A stretch of 64,000 nt of DNA from DATBGO01 sp963695645 (GTDB taxonomy: Bacteria; Actinomycetota; Actinomycetes; Streptosporangiales; Streptosporangiaceae), in NCBI GenBank assembly GCA_963695645.1, contig CAVOHC010000002.1, positions 1 through 64,000 of the forward strand, in the 5' to 3' direction. The translations under genes and the position numbers were made by a program. Every line of letters starts with the position of its first letter. Position 1 is the first letter of the stretch. Positions 51,985 to 61,712 of the stretch are shown piece after piece. The notes beneath the pieces were generated by a model. The model saw only the letters and a program-made list of their open reading frames with translations. It did not search any database and was not told where the DNA came from.

Positions 51985-52955
51985 TGCAACGCACCTCCCA
52001 TGGAGGCCAGTCCCTGCATCCGCAGCCAGGTCCCGGCCACCCGGCGCGGATTCTCCCCGCGCAGCTCCACCCGCGCGTCCAGGGCGCGCAGCGAGCCGGT
52101 AGTCAGCCGCGCCGACACGGTATTGAGCACCGCGAGCAGCCGCGGGCCGTAGCGGGCGACGACAGCCCGGCGCACCAGCGGGACGACGTTCTCGGCCGGC
52201 TGCAGGCCGCGGTCGTCGGCCAGCACCACCAGATGATCCGCGGTGATGGCCGGATCAGTGCTGAACAGCAGCGCGGCGCCGATGTCCCCGGCCTCCAGGG
52301 CCTGCAGCGTCAGCGGACCCCCGGCGTCGAGCGGGATGAACGCCCGGAACCGGAGCCCGTAAACCTGCTTCAGCCCGAGCAGGCAGTAGGCACGTTCCGG
52401 GCATTCGGGCGGGCCGCCGAACGCTAGCCGGGGCGCCACCCGGGCCAGGTCGGCGACCGATCGCAGGCCATAGCGGGCAGCGGTCGCGGCGGTGACCACG
52501 ATGACGTTCCCATCCTGGGCGGCAGACGGCCGGCCCGCCACCAGCCCCCGGCCAGCCACCTGCTCGGCCAGTGCCGTGCCAGTCGCCGCGGCATCTGACG
52601 TCGAGGACAGCCGTCCCACGCTGACGAACTCAAGCGCTGACCCGGAGTACTCCGGCACGACCTGGACCAGCCCGCTCATCAGCGCCGGATCCACCAGCTC
52701 GCGAGGGCCCAGGTCTGGCAGGACGCGGACGGGGAAGCCTTTCGCCGCGAGCGCGCCTGCGTAGAGGTCAGCGAGCAGCACGCTCTCCGGGAAATCGAAT
52801 GACCCGACCGTGACCACCGCGCCGGGCTGGCCGGCGTCGGCCGCCCGGCCAGCCGGCCCGCTGCCGCTGGCGGACGTGCAGGCGCAGCACGCGGCGGCCA
52901 GCGCCAGACAGGCTGCGCGCACCATGTTCCGTCGTGCCAGCACTGTTCTCATCAC
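51981..52955 (-). CDS. OpuAC-type (glycine betaine/choline) substrate-binding lipoprotein
   Basis: A 324-residue protein with a signal peptide (VRAACLALAAACCACTSASG) and a Cys cluster at ~23-26 suited for lipidation. The OpuAC family core follows: VTVGSFDFPESVLLADLYAG, ELVDPALMSGLVQVVPEYSG, then LLFSTDPAITADHLVVLADD and AENVVPLVRRAVV. It should bind a quaternary amine. No ABC ATPase or permease is in this operon, which is unusual for OpuAC proteins. It lies between a kinase/flippase fusion and a PAP2-kinase fusion and may serve as a sensor or carrier for them. Confidence 0.87.
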   Translation of the reverse strand: MMRTVLARRNMVRAACLALAAACCACTSASGSGPAGRAADAGQPGAVVTVGSFDFPESVLLADLYAGALAAKGFPVRVLPDLGPRELVDPALMSGLVQVVPEYSGSALEFVSVGRLSSTSDAAATGTALAEQVAGRGLVAGRPSAAQDGNVIVVTAATAARYGLRSVADLARVAPRLAFGGPPECPERAYCLLGLKQVYGLRFRAFIPLDAGGPLTLQALEAGDIGAALLFSTDPAITADHLVVLADDRGLQPAENVVPLVRRAVVARYGPRLLAVLNTVSARLTTGSLRALDARVELRGENPRRVAGTWLRMQGLASMGGALH

Positions 52956-52993
52956 GTTCCGTGCCGGTCGAGAAGAAAGGATTGCTCCGCGCC

Positions 52994-53025
52994 TGCCCGG
53001 AGCCTGGGACCCGCTTCTCCGGGCG
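52994..53025. terminator. Hairpin between the flippase-kinase gene and the binding-protein gene
   Basis: TGCCCGGAG (52994-53002) pairs with CTCCGGGCG (53017-53025), nine pairs including one G-T, loop 14 bases. It lies in the 157-bp gap of the operon and could attenuate transcription or stabilise an mRNA end. Confidence 0.35.
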
Positions 53026-53112
53026 CGGCACCGCCTAAGAGACGGCGGCGGCCGGGCGGCAAGCCCGGCGCCCGTGCCGGGGTGCGCTGAGCCGGCGGCG
53101 CCGGGCTGGCGC

Positions 53113-55530
53113 TCACACGTACCCCCGGTGCTGCAGGGACCGCCAGCACAGCCAGCCCGGCAGCACGGGCAGCCAGTAAGTCGACAGCCGGTACAGCAGT
53201 ACGGCTGAGACGGCGGGTCCGGGCTGCATGCCGACGCCGGTCAGCCCGGCGACCAGCGCTGCCTCGATCGCGCCGAGGCCGCCCGGCGTGGGAGCTGCCG
53301 CCGCCAGCGCCGCGGCAGCCAGGTACACCGCGCCGAGCACGACCAGGCCAGGGCCCCCGCCGAACGCCTGAACCGAGGCGTCCAGCCCGGCGATGTAGGC
53401 GAGGGTGATCAGGGCCGAGCCGCCGAACAGCAGGCCCAGCTTGACCGGGCTGGCGGCGGCCTGCCGCAGGCTGGCCGCCGCGGAACGGGCGCCGGGGACG
53501 AGCTGCTTACGCGTCCAGCGGCGGCCCGGCCGGGTCGCCAGGACCACCCCGATGACCGCGATGATCACCGCCAGGGCAAGCAGGATCTTGCTCCCGGACG
53601 GCAGCTTGAACGCCTTGGTGAGGTCGTGGCCGGCCAGCGCGAAGAAAACCACGATCAGCACCACGTGCATGACGGCGCCCGCGAGGGCGTTCACCCCGAC
53701 TGCCGCGACGCTGGCCGGGGTGCTGGTCCCGCTCTTTTGCAGGAACCGGGCGTTCAGCGCCATCCCGCCGACGTTGGCCGGCGACACCCGGTTGATGAAC
53801 GACGATGCGCCCTGCGCCAGCACGGCCGGGCCGAACGGGACCTGGCCGGGCACCGCGCCGATCAGCGCCATCGCGCTGGCCACGTAGGTCAGTGCGGACA
53901 GGGCGAGGATCACCGGCAGCCAGGCCCAGTTAACGTGCAGCAGCGCGTGCCAGCTGCTGCTCACCTGGGCGAGCTGCGGCAGCAGGAAGTAGAAGGCGCC
54001 GGCCAGCGCGGCAATCGCCAGCAGGGTACGCGGCCGGACCCGCTGCAGCCGGACGAGGTCGGAGTCCGCGTCGTCGCCGGAGGCCGCGATCGCGGCCGCG
54101 CGCGTGTTCTTCAGCAGCCCGTCCTGGCCCTTGATCGCGCGCCGGGCGCTGGCCGACAGGGCAAGCGGCTGCAGCAGCGGCACCGCGGTGGCGACGCCAT
54201 CGGCGCCGATCACGGCCGCCGCGGCCGCGGCGGCACGGTCCGGGCCGATCCGGCCGGCCAGCGAGGTGAGCAGCTCGGCCACGTCGATGGCCCGCTGGCG
54301 GCTGGTCGCGGCGAGCTCGGCGAAGCTGAAGTCGACCAGCCGGGGGCAGCCGTCCTGGCTGATCATTATGTTGCTGCCGTGCAGTGACCGGTGCGCGATC
54401 CTGGCCTGGTGCAGCCGGCTGACCTCGCGCCACAGGTCCCCGGCAAGCTGGTCAGTGATGCGGCCGGCCGGTATGTCGTCCAGGGACTGGCCCGGTATCA
54501 GTTCCATGGTCAGCAGCACGGACCCGTCGTCGGCCCTGATGACCTCGCCGACGTGCGGCACCGCGACGCCGGCCCGCTCGGCCATCACGGCCAGCAGCGC
54601 CTCATGCTCGACGGCCTTGAAAAGCGAGGCCGCGGGCCTGGTGTCGCCGACGCCGCGCAGCCGGATGCCGCGCCAGGCCCGGTACAGCAGGTCCGCGTCA
54701 CGCTGGTCGGAGCCCAGGACCTTCACGAAGAGGGCCTGCCCGTCGCCGGTCACCGCCCGGAACGGCCGCGATCCCTTCGCGGCGGCCAGCGGCCCGGTCA
54801 CCTGGCGGACCGGCACGCCGCCCGCGCGCAGGGCTGCTGCCACCCCGGCGGGGCCCATCCGCCGGTCCGGCACCCCGAACACCACCAGCAGGGCCGCCCC
54901 AACGGTCACACCCGTGGCCAGCGCCAGCACCAGCTGCATCGGCAGCAGCCCGCCGGTGATCAGCCGGGCCGCGCCGATCAGCAGCAGCCCGGCCCAGGCC
55001 GCCCGGCGCCACGGCCGGCTCAGCCACGGCGCGGCCGCGACCGCGACAGCCGCCAGTCCCGCCAGGACGGCTGGATCGGGGAAGCCGGCGCCGGTCAGCC
55101 AGGAACCCTGGCGCAGCCCTGCGGGCAGCTCGGCGGAGCCGCCCGGCTCGGCCAGGTAGGTGATTCCGGCCATCAGCGCCGCCGCGGCCGCGAACCCGCC
55201 CGCCACCGTAACGAGGACACGGAACCGGCGGTACCGCAGCGCGGCGACCAGCAGCACGAGCGCCGCCGCCGCGATCGTCACCTGGACCAGGCCAGTCAGC
55301 ACCTGCCCGGCCTCAGTGGCGGGCCCGACCGCGGTGATCGCGGCCGCGGCTGGCCGGAGCAGGGCAGGAAACAGCGCAGCGATCACCGCCGCGACGGCCA
55401 GCACCAGGGCCGCGGCGATCAGGCGGATCACGTCACCTGGATGCCGGTACCGCGTCGGCGGCAGGACCTGGCCCCGCGGCGGCGTCTTCGGCTCGCCGAC
55501 GGCCAGCTGTATCGGGGGCGAATCCTTCAT
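53113..55530 (-). CDS. Membrane fusion protein: kinase-like domain plus LPG-synthase/AglD-type flippase domain
   Basis: An 805-residue protein. About six N-terminal helices (35-215) are followed by a kinase-like domain (225-410): LFVKVLG (K270), EHEALL (E310), and a catalytic loop AHRSLHGSNIMI in which the catalytic Asp of HRD is Ser381-382, with LVDFSFAEL in place of DFG. The C-terminal ~320 residues are the eight-helix LPG_synthase_TM (UPF0104) domain, with SSFINRVSPANVGGMALNAR and the TPGGLGAIEAALVAGL signature. That domain translocates lipids across the membrane in MprF/AglD relatives. ATG 55530 is chosen since the frame upstream has no family content. It is the first gene of the operon. 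Confidence 0.85.
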   Translation of the reverse strand: MKDSPPIQLAVGEPKTPPRGQVLPPTRYRHPGDVIRLIAAALVLAVAAVIAALFPALLRPAAAAITAVGPATEAGQVLTGLVQVTIAAAALVLLVAALRYRRFRVLVTVAGGFAAAAALMAGITYLAEPGGSAELPAGLRQGSWLTGAGFPDPAVLAGLAAVAVAAAPWLSRPWRRAAWAGLLLIGAARLITGGLLPMQLVLALATGVTVGAALLVVFGVPDRRMGPAGVAAALRAGGVPVRQVTGPLAAAKGSRPFRAVTGDGQALFVKVLGSDQRDADLLYRAWRGIRLRGVGDTRPAASLFKAVEHEALLAVMAERAGVAVPHVGEVIRADDGSVLLTMELIPGQSLDDIPAGRITDQLAGDLWREVSRLHQARIAHRSLHGSNIMISQDGCPRLVDFSFAELAATSRQRAIDVAELLTSLAGRIGPDRAAAAAAAVIGADGVATAVPLLQPLALSASARRAIKGQDGLLKNTRAAAIAASGDDADSDLVRLQRVRPRTLLAIAALAGAFYFLLPQLAQVSSSWHALLHVNWAWLPVILALSALTYVASAMALIGAVPGQVPFGPAVLAQGASSFINRVSPANVGGMALNARFLQKSGTSTPASVAAVGVNALAGAVMHVVLIVVFFALAGHDLTKAFKLPSGSKILLALAVIIAVIGVVLATRPGRRWTRKQLVPGARSAAASLRQAAASPVKLGLLFGGSALITLAYIAGLDASVQAFGGGPGLVVLGAVYLAAAALAAAAPTPGGLGAIEAALVAGLTGVGMQPGPAVSAVLLYRLSTYWLPVLPGWLCWRSLQHRGYV

Positions 55531-56646
55531 GGGCGGGAATCCCACGCCGGGGCCGTCATGCCGATGAGCCAGCCGGGACAAGCACGCTCTGCCCACGAAC
55601 CCACCGTCTCCGCGGCGCACCGCCCGCGCAGCGGCACCCGGGGCAAGGCCGGCGCGCTCGTGCGTTCCCAACGTGGCCAGGCCAACGGCGATATCCGGAA
55701 CAGGGCTGTAGGTGTGCGGCAGGTCGGGCTTGCCGAGAAAGTCGGCGCCATTGTCGGTGTCACCGGAACAGCCCGGGGTCCGTCGCGTCGGGCGCGCGCC
55801 AGCCGAGGTGGCCGGCGCCGCGGCACCGCCGGCACCGCCTGGCCCGGCCCGGCCAGCTCGCAAGCGCGTGATCGACCTGCCCGGTCCCGAACACCACGTG
55901 CAACCGGTACCCGTTCACTGCTGGCCCCAGGTGGCCGGCGAGGAGTTTCGGGCAGGGGGCACGTCAGCGGACCCTAAGGCAAAGCGGGAGCCGGTGAGAA
56001 TCAGGCCAGCGCCCGGCTTGATACGGCCGCGCGGCCATGCCAGAAGCTCTGGGTGACGCTAGTGCGCGGCAGGTACCATCGGCTGCAGAACGGCCTGCAC
56101 GTCGCTGACGAGCAAGACCCGATGGTCGCTGACCAAGAGCGGGCCAGATGAAGGACAGCTGCCCCATGCCACCTCGGCTTCGCTACGCGCTAGGCGCCAC
56201 CGAGGTCCAGAGCAGCTCGTTTATCTGCATGCAGACGAGATTTCAGGTTCCTCCCGGCACCTTCGCATTCGGACGCTACGCCCCATCAGTCGAGGAAACA
56301 AGAGAGCCGGGGAAACGGTTGCGCGACCGGCGGACACCGTGAGCCGAGCAACGAGCGGTAGGGGCAGAAAACCCGAAATCGGGTGAGTTCGCAACCACAA
56401 GGGTGTTGTCGAAGCCTTCCTCCTCGAGGCCCGCAAGGAGAGCTGGTGCATCGCTGGAGGCTTGCAACGGGAGCACGACCTTGCTGTGCACCACGACCGC
56501 GACGGGTCCAAGGGCGTGGAACCACTGTCCCTGCTTGCGAGGCGCGGCACCTCCGCCGAGGCCAAATCTCCTTACTCACGGCCAGTGAGTACTCGTACGT
56601 CGTGACCAGCGTGCCGGTCAGCACGCGGACGCGTTGATCGTTCCGG
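55531..56646. other. 1.1-kb stretch without a recognised gene
   Basis: No intact gene is visible. On the minus strand within 56276-56494 a coherent run (VHSKVVLPLQASSDAPALLA, GLEEEGFDNTLVVANSPDFG) may be part of a lost gene but no family is recognised. The 55531-55860 part is the upstream region of the envelope operon and should hold its promoter. Confidence 0.3.
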
Positions 56647-57490
56647 TCATCGATAAGCCTCGTCGCGTCGCGCTCCCTGATCTCGGTGAAGAGATGTGCT
56701 GCCGGATGTGTTCGACCGAGTCGTCGATGATCTCAAGAGGTGGCGGGCGAGGTAGCGCTTGAGGCAGCGGCGGATTTCCTTGTCGGTTTTGCCTTCGGTG
56801 CGTCGGCGCTGGACGTAGGCGATGGTGGGCGGGTGGCAGCGCATCCTGTTGACGGCGATGACGTGGATGGCGCGGTTGAGCTGGCGGTCGCCGAGGCGGT
56901 TGAGGCGGTGGCGGTCAGTGCGGCCGGACGACACCGGGACTGGTGCGGTGCCCAAGAGCATGCCGAAGGCAGCTTCGCTGTGGATCCGGCCGGCGTGAGA
57001 CCAGGACAGCAGGATCTGCGCGGCGCTGAGTGCGCCAAGCCCGGGTTCGGCGGCGACCAGGCCCGGGGCCATTTCCTCGACGATCTCAGTGATCTGCGCC
57101 TCGAGCCCGGCGGCGGTCGTGGCGAGGGCGGCGATCCGCTGGCCGAGCCGGAACAGGGTCTGGTACAGGACCCGGTTCTGCCGGTCGGCGCCGGGTGGGC
57201 AGGTCGGCGCGGCGCATTCGCGGGCCCGCCGCTCCCGGGGGAGAGGCCGGAGCCGTTCGCGCAGCGGGGCGGGGGCGGTGACCAGGACGGCGGCCAGCGC
57301 GGTGCGGGCGGTCTCGGCGGACTGGACGGCGTTGTCCCGGTCGATCATCAGCAGCCGCAGCGCTTCGCGGTCCCCATCGGCGCGCATCTGCGCAGGGTGC
57401 GGGCGGGCTAGCAGCTCGCGGGCCGCGCGGACGGCGTCGATCGGGTCCGCGGGGCGTCGGCGGAGCGGCGCGCGTATGGTCAGGCCGACA
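56647..57490 (-). pseudogene. IS110 family transposase lacking its N-terminal half
   Basis: The minus-strand frame begins DPIDAVRAARELLARPHPAQ and contains the Transposase_20 domain: EPGLGALSAAQILLSWSHAG, then SEAAFGMLLGTAPVPVSSGR, HRLNRLGDRQLNRAIHVIAV and RRRTEGKTDKEIRRCLKRYL. The catalytic Ser of this domain (PVSSGRT) is present. The N-terminal DEDD/RuvC-like domain (~110 residues) is missing and there is no start codon, so it is inactive. IS110 elements have no clear inverted ends, so borders are not definable. Confidence 0.75.
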
Positions 57491-57835
57491 TCGCGCGGCG
57501 CGCCTGCTGCGCGCCGCGGCGCACGTCGGCGGGCCCGGGACCGGGCGGCGCTGGCTCACGGCCGAAGGAATGCTCGCTGACCGGCAAGGCTGGCCGGGGT
57601 GCCAGGCAGCCGTCTCGGCCGGCTTGTTGCCATGCCAATAGCGGACGACCGTCGTCAGCTGCCCGCCGACCGGGTGGCGCAGGCAATCCGTTGGCTACAT
57701 AAGGTGAGCACAATGGTTGTGCGCCGAATCTCGTCGCCTACATATCGATTCAGTGCGCCAATGGGGTCTGTCAACTTAAAGGTGTATCTTGTCGGTCTTG
57801 GCATGCCGCTTGCGGCCGCGAGCCGCGGCAGTGTC
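57491..57835. other. Stretch without a confident gene
   Basis: Frames are Arg/Pro-rich and without family features. The composition becomes AT-richer near 57700-57800. Confidence 0.3.
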
Positions 57836-57929
57836 GGCTGGTTCCCCGACATACGAGGTGGCGAACCGGTCTTGGGGTAGCCGCCATGGCACGCTAACCG
57901 GGCGTCGCTGTCGCGGCAGCACCGGGGAG
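57836..57929 (-). pseudogene. Sulfatase-maturase SPASM fragment (decayed)
   Basis: Two minus frames give CRDSDARLACHGG and PQDRFATSYVGEPA. They correspond to CRDCDVRFACNGGCPKDRFATSPYGEPG of the intact maturase at 20206-21648. Two cluster Cys residues are lost (CRDS, GGY) and a frameshift separates the halves. Confidence 0.6.
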
Positions 57930-57935
57930 ACTGTC

Positions 57936-58320
57936 GCGGCGGCTGCAGGCCGGGCGAGCAAACCCGGATCGCCGGGCAAGCATCTCTGCAGCACATTTCC
58001 ACCTGGGTGTGAAAATGGTCGGCGGGTGATGCGGGTCACCTGCCTGCGTGTGAGGCTTAAGCGGTGATGGACGGCAGCCGGGCGCAAGCTGATGCGTTGG
58101 CGAGCGAGTATCAAGGGGTGCGGTGGGGGTGACAGCAAGCCGACCATCGTGTTCGTTCTGTGCAATAACGTGGGCTCGGTGACTTCGGGTCTACGGAGGG
58201 AACCCCCACGCCGCAGATCGACGTTCCCCCGTGCGGAGCGATCCGCTTCAACAAACTACACCGTGGAGGCCCAGTGCACGCGGCAGCTGAACGTGGCATT
58301 CCACAGCTTCGAGGCGTGTC
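57936..58320. other. Stretch without a confident gene
   Basis: No recognisable coding sequence. It must hold whatever promoter serves the DedA stub and the aquaporin downstream. Confidence 0.3.
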
Positions 58321-58740
58321 ATGCACTCAATCGCCGCCGCTAGTTCGAGCAGTGGCACCGGTACCTGGGCTTACCTAGCCGGCTTCGCTGCCACCGCGGC
58401 CGGGTACATGGGTATCCCGCTGATCGGGACGGCCGCGATTGGCACCGCCGCCGTCCTCGCCAGCCAGGGCCGGCTGAACATCGCGGCTGTGCTCATCGTG
58501 GCGGCCATAGGGAACGAGGTCGGCGGGCTGCTGGGCTACAAGATCGGGGACCGGTGGGGCCGGCAGCTCCTGGAACACCCGGGGCCCGCCCTGAAGATGC
58601 GGAAGAAGGTCGTCGCCAAGGGGGAGGAGGTCTACAAGAAGTGGGGACGCGCCGCCGTGTTCTTCACGCCTTCGCTGGTTTCGGGTGCCATGGCCATGAA
58701 GCCGGAGCACAGGACCGCGGGGAATGGACGCGGTGAGTGA
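58321..58740 (+). pseudogene. DedA/SNARE-associated family membrane protein, truncated
   Basis: The 139-residue frame starts WAYLAGFAATAAGYMGIPLI and has the family block NEVGGLLGYKIGDRWGRQLL followed by VYKKWGRAAVFFTPSLVSGA. In intact DedA proteins this is followed by about 60-80 residues with two more helices. Here the text turns polar after AMAMK and stops inside the start of the aquaporin gene. The N-terminal half is intact, so a deletion joined it to the next gene. DedA proteins act as lipid-carrier (undecaprenyl phosphate) translocases. Confidence 0.6.
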
Positions 58741-59644
58741 CGCGACGGCCCAGAAGGTCGACCCGGCGGCGCTGAGGACGGCGTTCCCGCGTACGCACCA
58801 CGTGCTTCAGCTGGAGTTCGGTGACCGCAAGGACTTCGATGACCCGCGCCGGGAATGGCGGCGGCTGTTCTCGGAGTTGCTGGGCACCTTCGCGCTGGTC
58901 CTGGCCGCCGCGGGCGGCGGGCTGCTGCACGCGAAGGGGCAGATCAGCCTCTCCGCGGCGGTCGTCGCCCCGGGCCTGATGGTGATGGCGATCATCTTGT
59001 TCATGGGCGCGGTCTCCGGCGCGCACCTGAACCCGGCCGTGTCGCTGGCGTTCGCGCTGCGCGGCGACTTCCCGTGGAGACGGGTCCCGGGCTACATCGT
59101 CATCCAGCTCATCGGCGCGACGCTTGCCTGCCTGTTCCTGCGCTGGGTGTTCGGGAACATCGAGCATCTGGGGGCGACGCTGCCGGGCGCCGGGTACAAG
59201 AACTGGCAGGCTCTGCTGATGGAGATCGTGCTCACCGCGCTGCTGGTCAGCGTGATCTTGGGCACCGCGTCCGCCGCGCAGAACGTCGGCGCGATCGCCG
59301 CGCTCGGCGTCGGCGGGTACATCGCGCTGGCCGGGCTGTGGGCCGCGCCCGTCAGCGGGGTGTCGATGAACCCGGCCCGCTCCTTCGGTCCTGCCCTGGT
59401 CAGCGGTGACTGGACGAGCTACTGGGTGTACGTCGCGGGGCCGGTCGCCGGCGCGCTGATCGCGGTGGGCTGTGCGCTGGTGCTGCGCGGCCGCGGCGGC
59501 GACGTCATCTCGCGCGCGGCGGGCTCCGGTGTGCTGGACGAGGGGGCGCTCGCCGCCAAGGCGGAACTGGCCGAGGAAATCGAGCAGGGCAAGGTCGTCC
59601 CCCCGGGCATCGCCGACACCGATGCACCGGCGGGCGGGAAATGA
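58724..59644 (+). CDS. MIP family channel (aquaporin/glycerol facilitator), copy 2
   Basis: A 306-residue channel. AHLNPAVSLAF (NPA at 103-105) and SMNPARSFGP (NPA at 216-218) are both intact. A hydrophilic N-terminal extension of ~48 residues and a charged C-terminal tail (~45 residues, DEGALAAKAELAEEIEQGKV) flank the six helices. Together with the 33434-34267 protein it shares N-terminal extension, loop lengths and motifs, so they are paralogues. ATG 58724 overlaps the end of the DedA stub by 17 bp. It is convergent with the BON fragment. Confidence 0.92.
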   Translation: MDAVSDATAQKVDPAALRTAFPRTHHVLQLEFGDRKDFDDPRREWRRLFSELLGTFALVLAAAGGGLLHAKGQISLSAAVVAPGLMVMAIILFMGAVSGAHLNPAVSLAFALRGDFPWRRVPGYIVIQLIGATLACLFLRWVFGNIEHLGATLPGAGYKNWQALLMEIVLTALLVSVILGTASAAQNVGAIAALGVGGYIALAGLWAAPVSGVSMNPARSFGPALVSGDWTSYWVYVAGPVAGALIAVGCALVLRGRGGDVISRAAGSGVLDEGALAAKAELAEEIEQGKVVPPGIADTDAPAGGK

Positions 59645-59651
59645 CCGGCGC

Positions 59652-59947
59652 GCGTCCGGCACGGCGCGATTCGCTGCGAGCGCTTGGTTCGCCAACTGTG
59701 CCAGCGCCGGGTCATCCCCGAAGTCGCGGGACGGCAGGGCGACGGCCAGCAGATTGTCCACTCCGGTCACGCCATCGACCCGATGCGCCGCCGCGGCTGC
59801 CGCTGCGGACTGGGTTTGACTCGGTACCGTGCCGTTCAGTGTTACAGCGCCATTGAATAGGCCGACCACTATGTCGTCAGCGTCGATGAGCGGGACGGTG
59901 GCCAGCTCCGGGGACACGGCCGTGCGGATGTCCCTGTCCGTGCTCAT
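59652..59947 (-). pseudogene. BON-domain protein, 3'-truncated
   Basis: ATG 59947 after AAAGGGG opens MSTDRDIRTAVSPELATVPL and the BON core DADDIVVGLFNGAVTLNGTV, with HRVDGVTGVDNLLAVALPSR. After ALAANRAVPD the frame runs without a family match into the antisense of the aquaporin. A second BON repeat is expected there. BON proteins bind membranes or stabilise envelope complexes. The truncated end lies exactly at the aquaporin 3' end, so a deletion is likely. Confidence 0.6.
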
Positions 59948-60048
59948 CCTGATCCCCTTTCTCCGCCGACTTGGCGGCGACCTGCACATACCGCTGTCTA
60001 CTCGGCAGCGACCCGCCGTACCTTGCCGCAGCAAGCCCTGCCGGATCG

Positions 60049-61533
60049 TCAGACGCCCTCGACCGCTTCCAGGCGCCCGGACTTGACCGCGGTCACGAAC
60101 TCCTGGTAGTCCCGCTCGTTCTGGTCGGCGTACCGCTCCGAGAAGTCGGTGATCGACTTGTCGAACGTATCGCTGTCGCCCAGGTAGGCGGCCATAGCGA
60201 CCGGGTCCCCGGACCGGGCGTGAGCGCGGGCCAGCGTCCACCCGCAGGTGCGGGCGTAGAACGTGAGCCCGACTGGTGCCATCGCCTCGACCTCGACCGA
60301 GCCCTTCATGTCGCGCAGCTGGCGCCAGTAGAAGTGGCGGCGCACGTCCAGGCCCTTGGTCCAGCCGAGGTAGATGTCGCTGGCGGCCTGCATCATCCGC
60401 TGCCCCTGCACCACCCGCTCACCGTGCTGGCTGTACCGGCTCCGGCCCAGGTAGGGCTCGAGAACCGATGATGTTGCCTCCTTGATCTGCAGGAACAGCG
60501 GATCCTGCGCGTCACGCCCCTCGAGCAGCACGATGAACGCCCGGGTGCCGACACTGCCCACGCCGACGACCTTGCGGGCCATGTCCACCACCTCGAAGCG
60601 CTCCAGCAGGCGGCGCCGGTCGTCCTGCAAGGTGGCCCGGTAGGCGCGGAACTGCTCATGGATCACCGGCGCGACCTGGTCCGGGGACAGGCCATAGGTG
60701 GACGCCAGGTCGCGCGACGGGACCACGATCGGCGGCTGGCTGACGATCCGGTATTTCCCGTCGACCAGCTCGGCGAGCTTGGACAGCGCCTGCAGGCTGT
60801 CCCGCGTGTGCGCCTTCGCGGCGATCTTCCCCGCCCGCTTCTCCGCTATCTTGGCCGTCTTCTCCTGCTTCTCGTCCTTCTTCTCCGTCTTCCCCTTCTC
60901 CTTCTTCGCCCCCTTGGCCTGTTGCTTCGTCCCGGCCACCGCGGTGCGGATCGCGGCCATCAGCTCGTCCTCATCCAGGTGGGCATACCAGATGTCCATC
61001 GTGCCCATCTGCGCGAAGGAGGCCATCGCCTCCCGGTAGGCCCGCACCGACGCCAGCGTCGCCGCGCGCGTGTCTGCCTTGGCGAACCCGTTGTTATGGC
61101 CCGCGATCGCGAAACTCGCCGCCATCCGCTTCACGTCCCACTCGAACGGCCCCGGCAGCGTCTCATCGAAGTCGTTCACATCGAACAGCAGGACCCGCTC
61201 CGGCGAGGCGAACAGCCCGAAATTCGACAGATGCGCATCCCCGCACAGCTGGGCCTCCAGGCCGGCCACCGGCGTCTCCGCCAGGTCCGCCGCCATGATC
61301 TTTGCCGCGCCCCGGTAGAACGTAAATGGCGAGACCATCATCCGGCCATGCCGCACCGGCACCAGGTCCGGCTCGCGGGTGGTGTCCTGCTCCTCCAGCA
61401 GGCCGACCGGATCAGGCCGGTCCGCGGCGGGCCGCCACTTCGCATGGCCCGACAAAGCCGTCCGGTCCCGGGCCTCCAAGCCCTTGGCCTTGCGATCATC
61501 GATGCTCGGATGCGCGATCTTTCTTACCGCCAT
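60049..61533 (-). CDS. DUF2252 family protein (copy 2)
   Basis: A 494-residue paralogue of the 31899-33374 product with the same blocks: LVPVRHGRMMVSPFTFYRGA, LCGDAHLSNFGLFASPERVL, FDVNDFDETLPGPFEWDVKR, KVVGVGSVGTRAFIVLLEGR and YADQNERDY. Residues ~200-245 carry a Lys/Glu-rich insertion (GAKKEKGKTEKKDEKQEK and following) that the other copy has only as a short KRLKKAEK stretch. ATG 61533 is preferred because GGGGAGG lies eight bases upstream; GTG 61542 falls inside that site. It is minus strand, upstream of the BON fragment. Confidence 0.88.
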   Translation of the reverse strand: MAVRKIAHPSIDDRKAKGLEARDRTALSGHAKWRPAADRPDPVGLLEEQDTTREPDLVPVRHGRMMVSPFTFYRGAAKIMAADLAETPVAGLEAQLCGDAHLSNFGLFASPERVLLFDVNDFDETLPGPFEWDVKRMAASFAIAGHNNGFAKADTRAATLASVRAYREAMASFAQMGTMDIWYAHLDEDELMAAIRTAVAGTKQQAKGAKKEKGKTEKKDEKQEKTAKIAEKRAGKIAAKAHTRDSLQALSKLAELVDGKYRIVSQPPIVVPSRDLASTYGLSPDQVAPVIHEQFRAYRATLQDDRRRLLERFEVVDMARKVVGVGSVGTRAFIVLLEGRDAQDPLFLQIKEATSSVLEPYLGRSRYSQHGERVVQGQRMMQAASDIYLGWTKGLDVRRHFYWRQLRDMKGSVEVEAMAPVGLTFYARTCGWTLARAHARSGDPVAMAAYLGDSDTFDKSITDFSERYADQNERDYQEFVTAVKSGRLEAVEGV

Positions 61534-61712
61534 CCGGCTCACCTCCCCTATCTGTTCCGGTTCCTTAGCTCAACGCTCGCAGTACCCCATCCCGGGCGAT
61601 AGCTGCCAGATTAGTGCCGACAGATCCGCCGGAGCCAACACCGGCCGAAGGTCACCCCGCAGGTCCTGCGGCCGGTCGAACACCGCATGGCTGTCACGCG
61701 GCATCTGCGGCC

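Noticed and set aside
58664..59651. Continuation of the BON frame through the aquaporin region
   Set aside because: It is antisense to a well-supported aquaporin and contains no BON or other family pattern.
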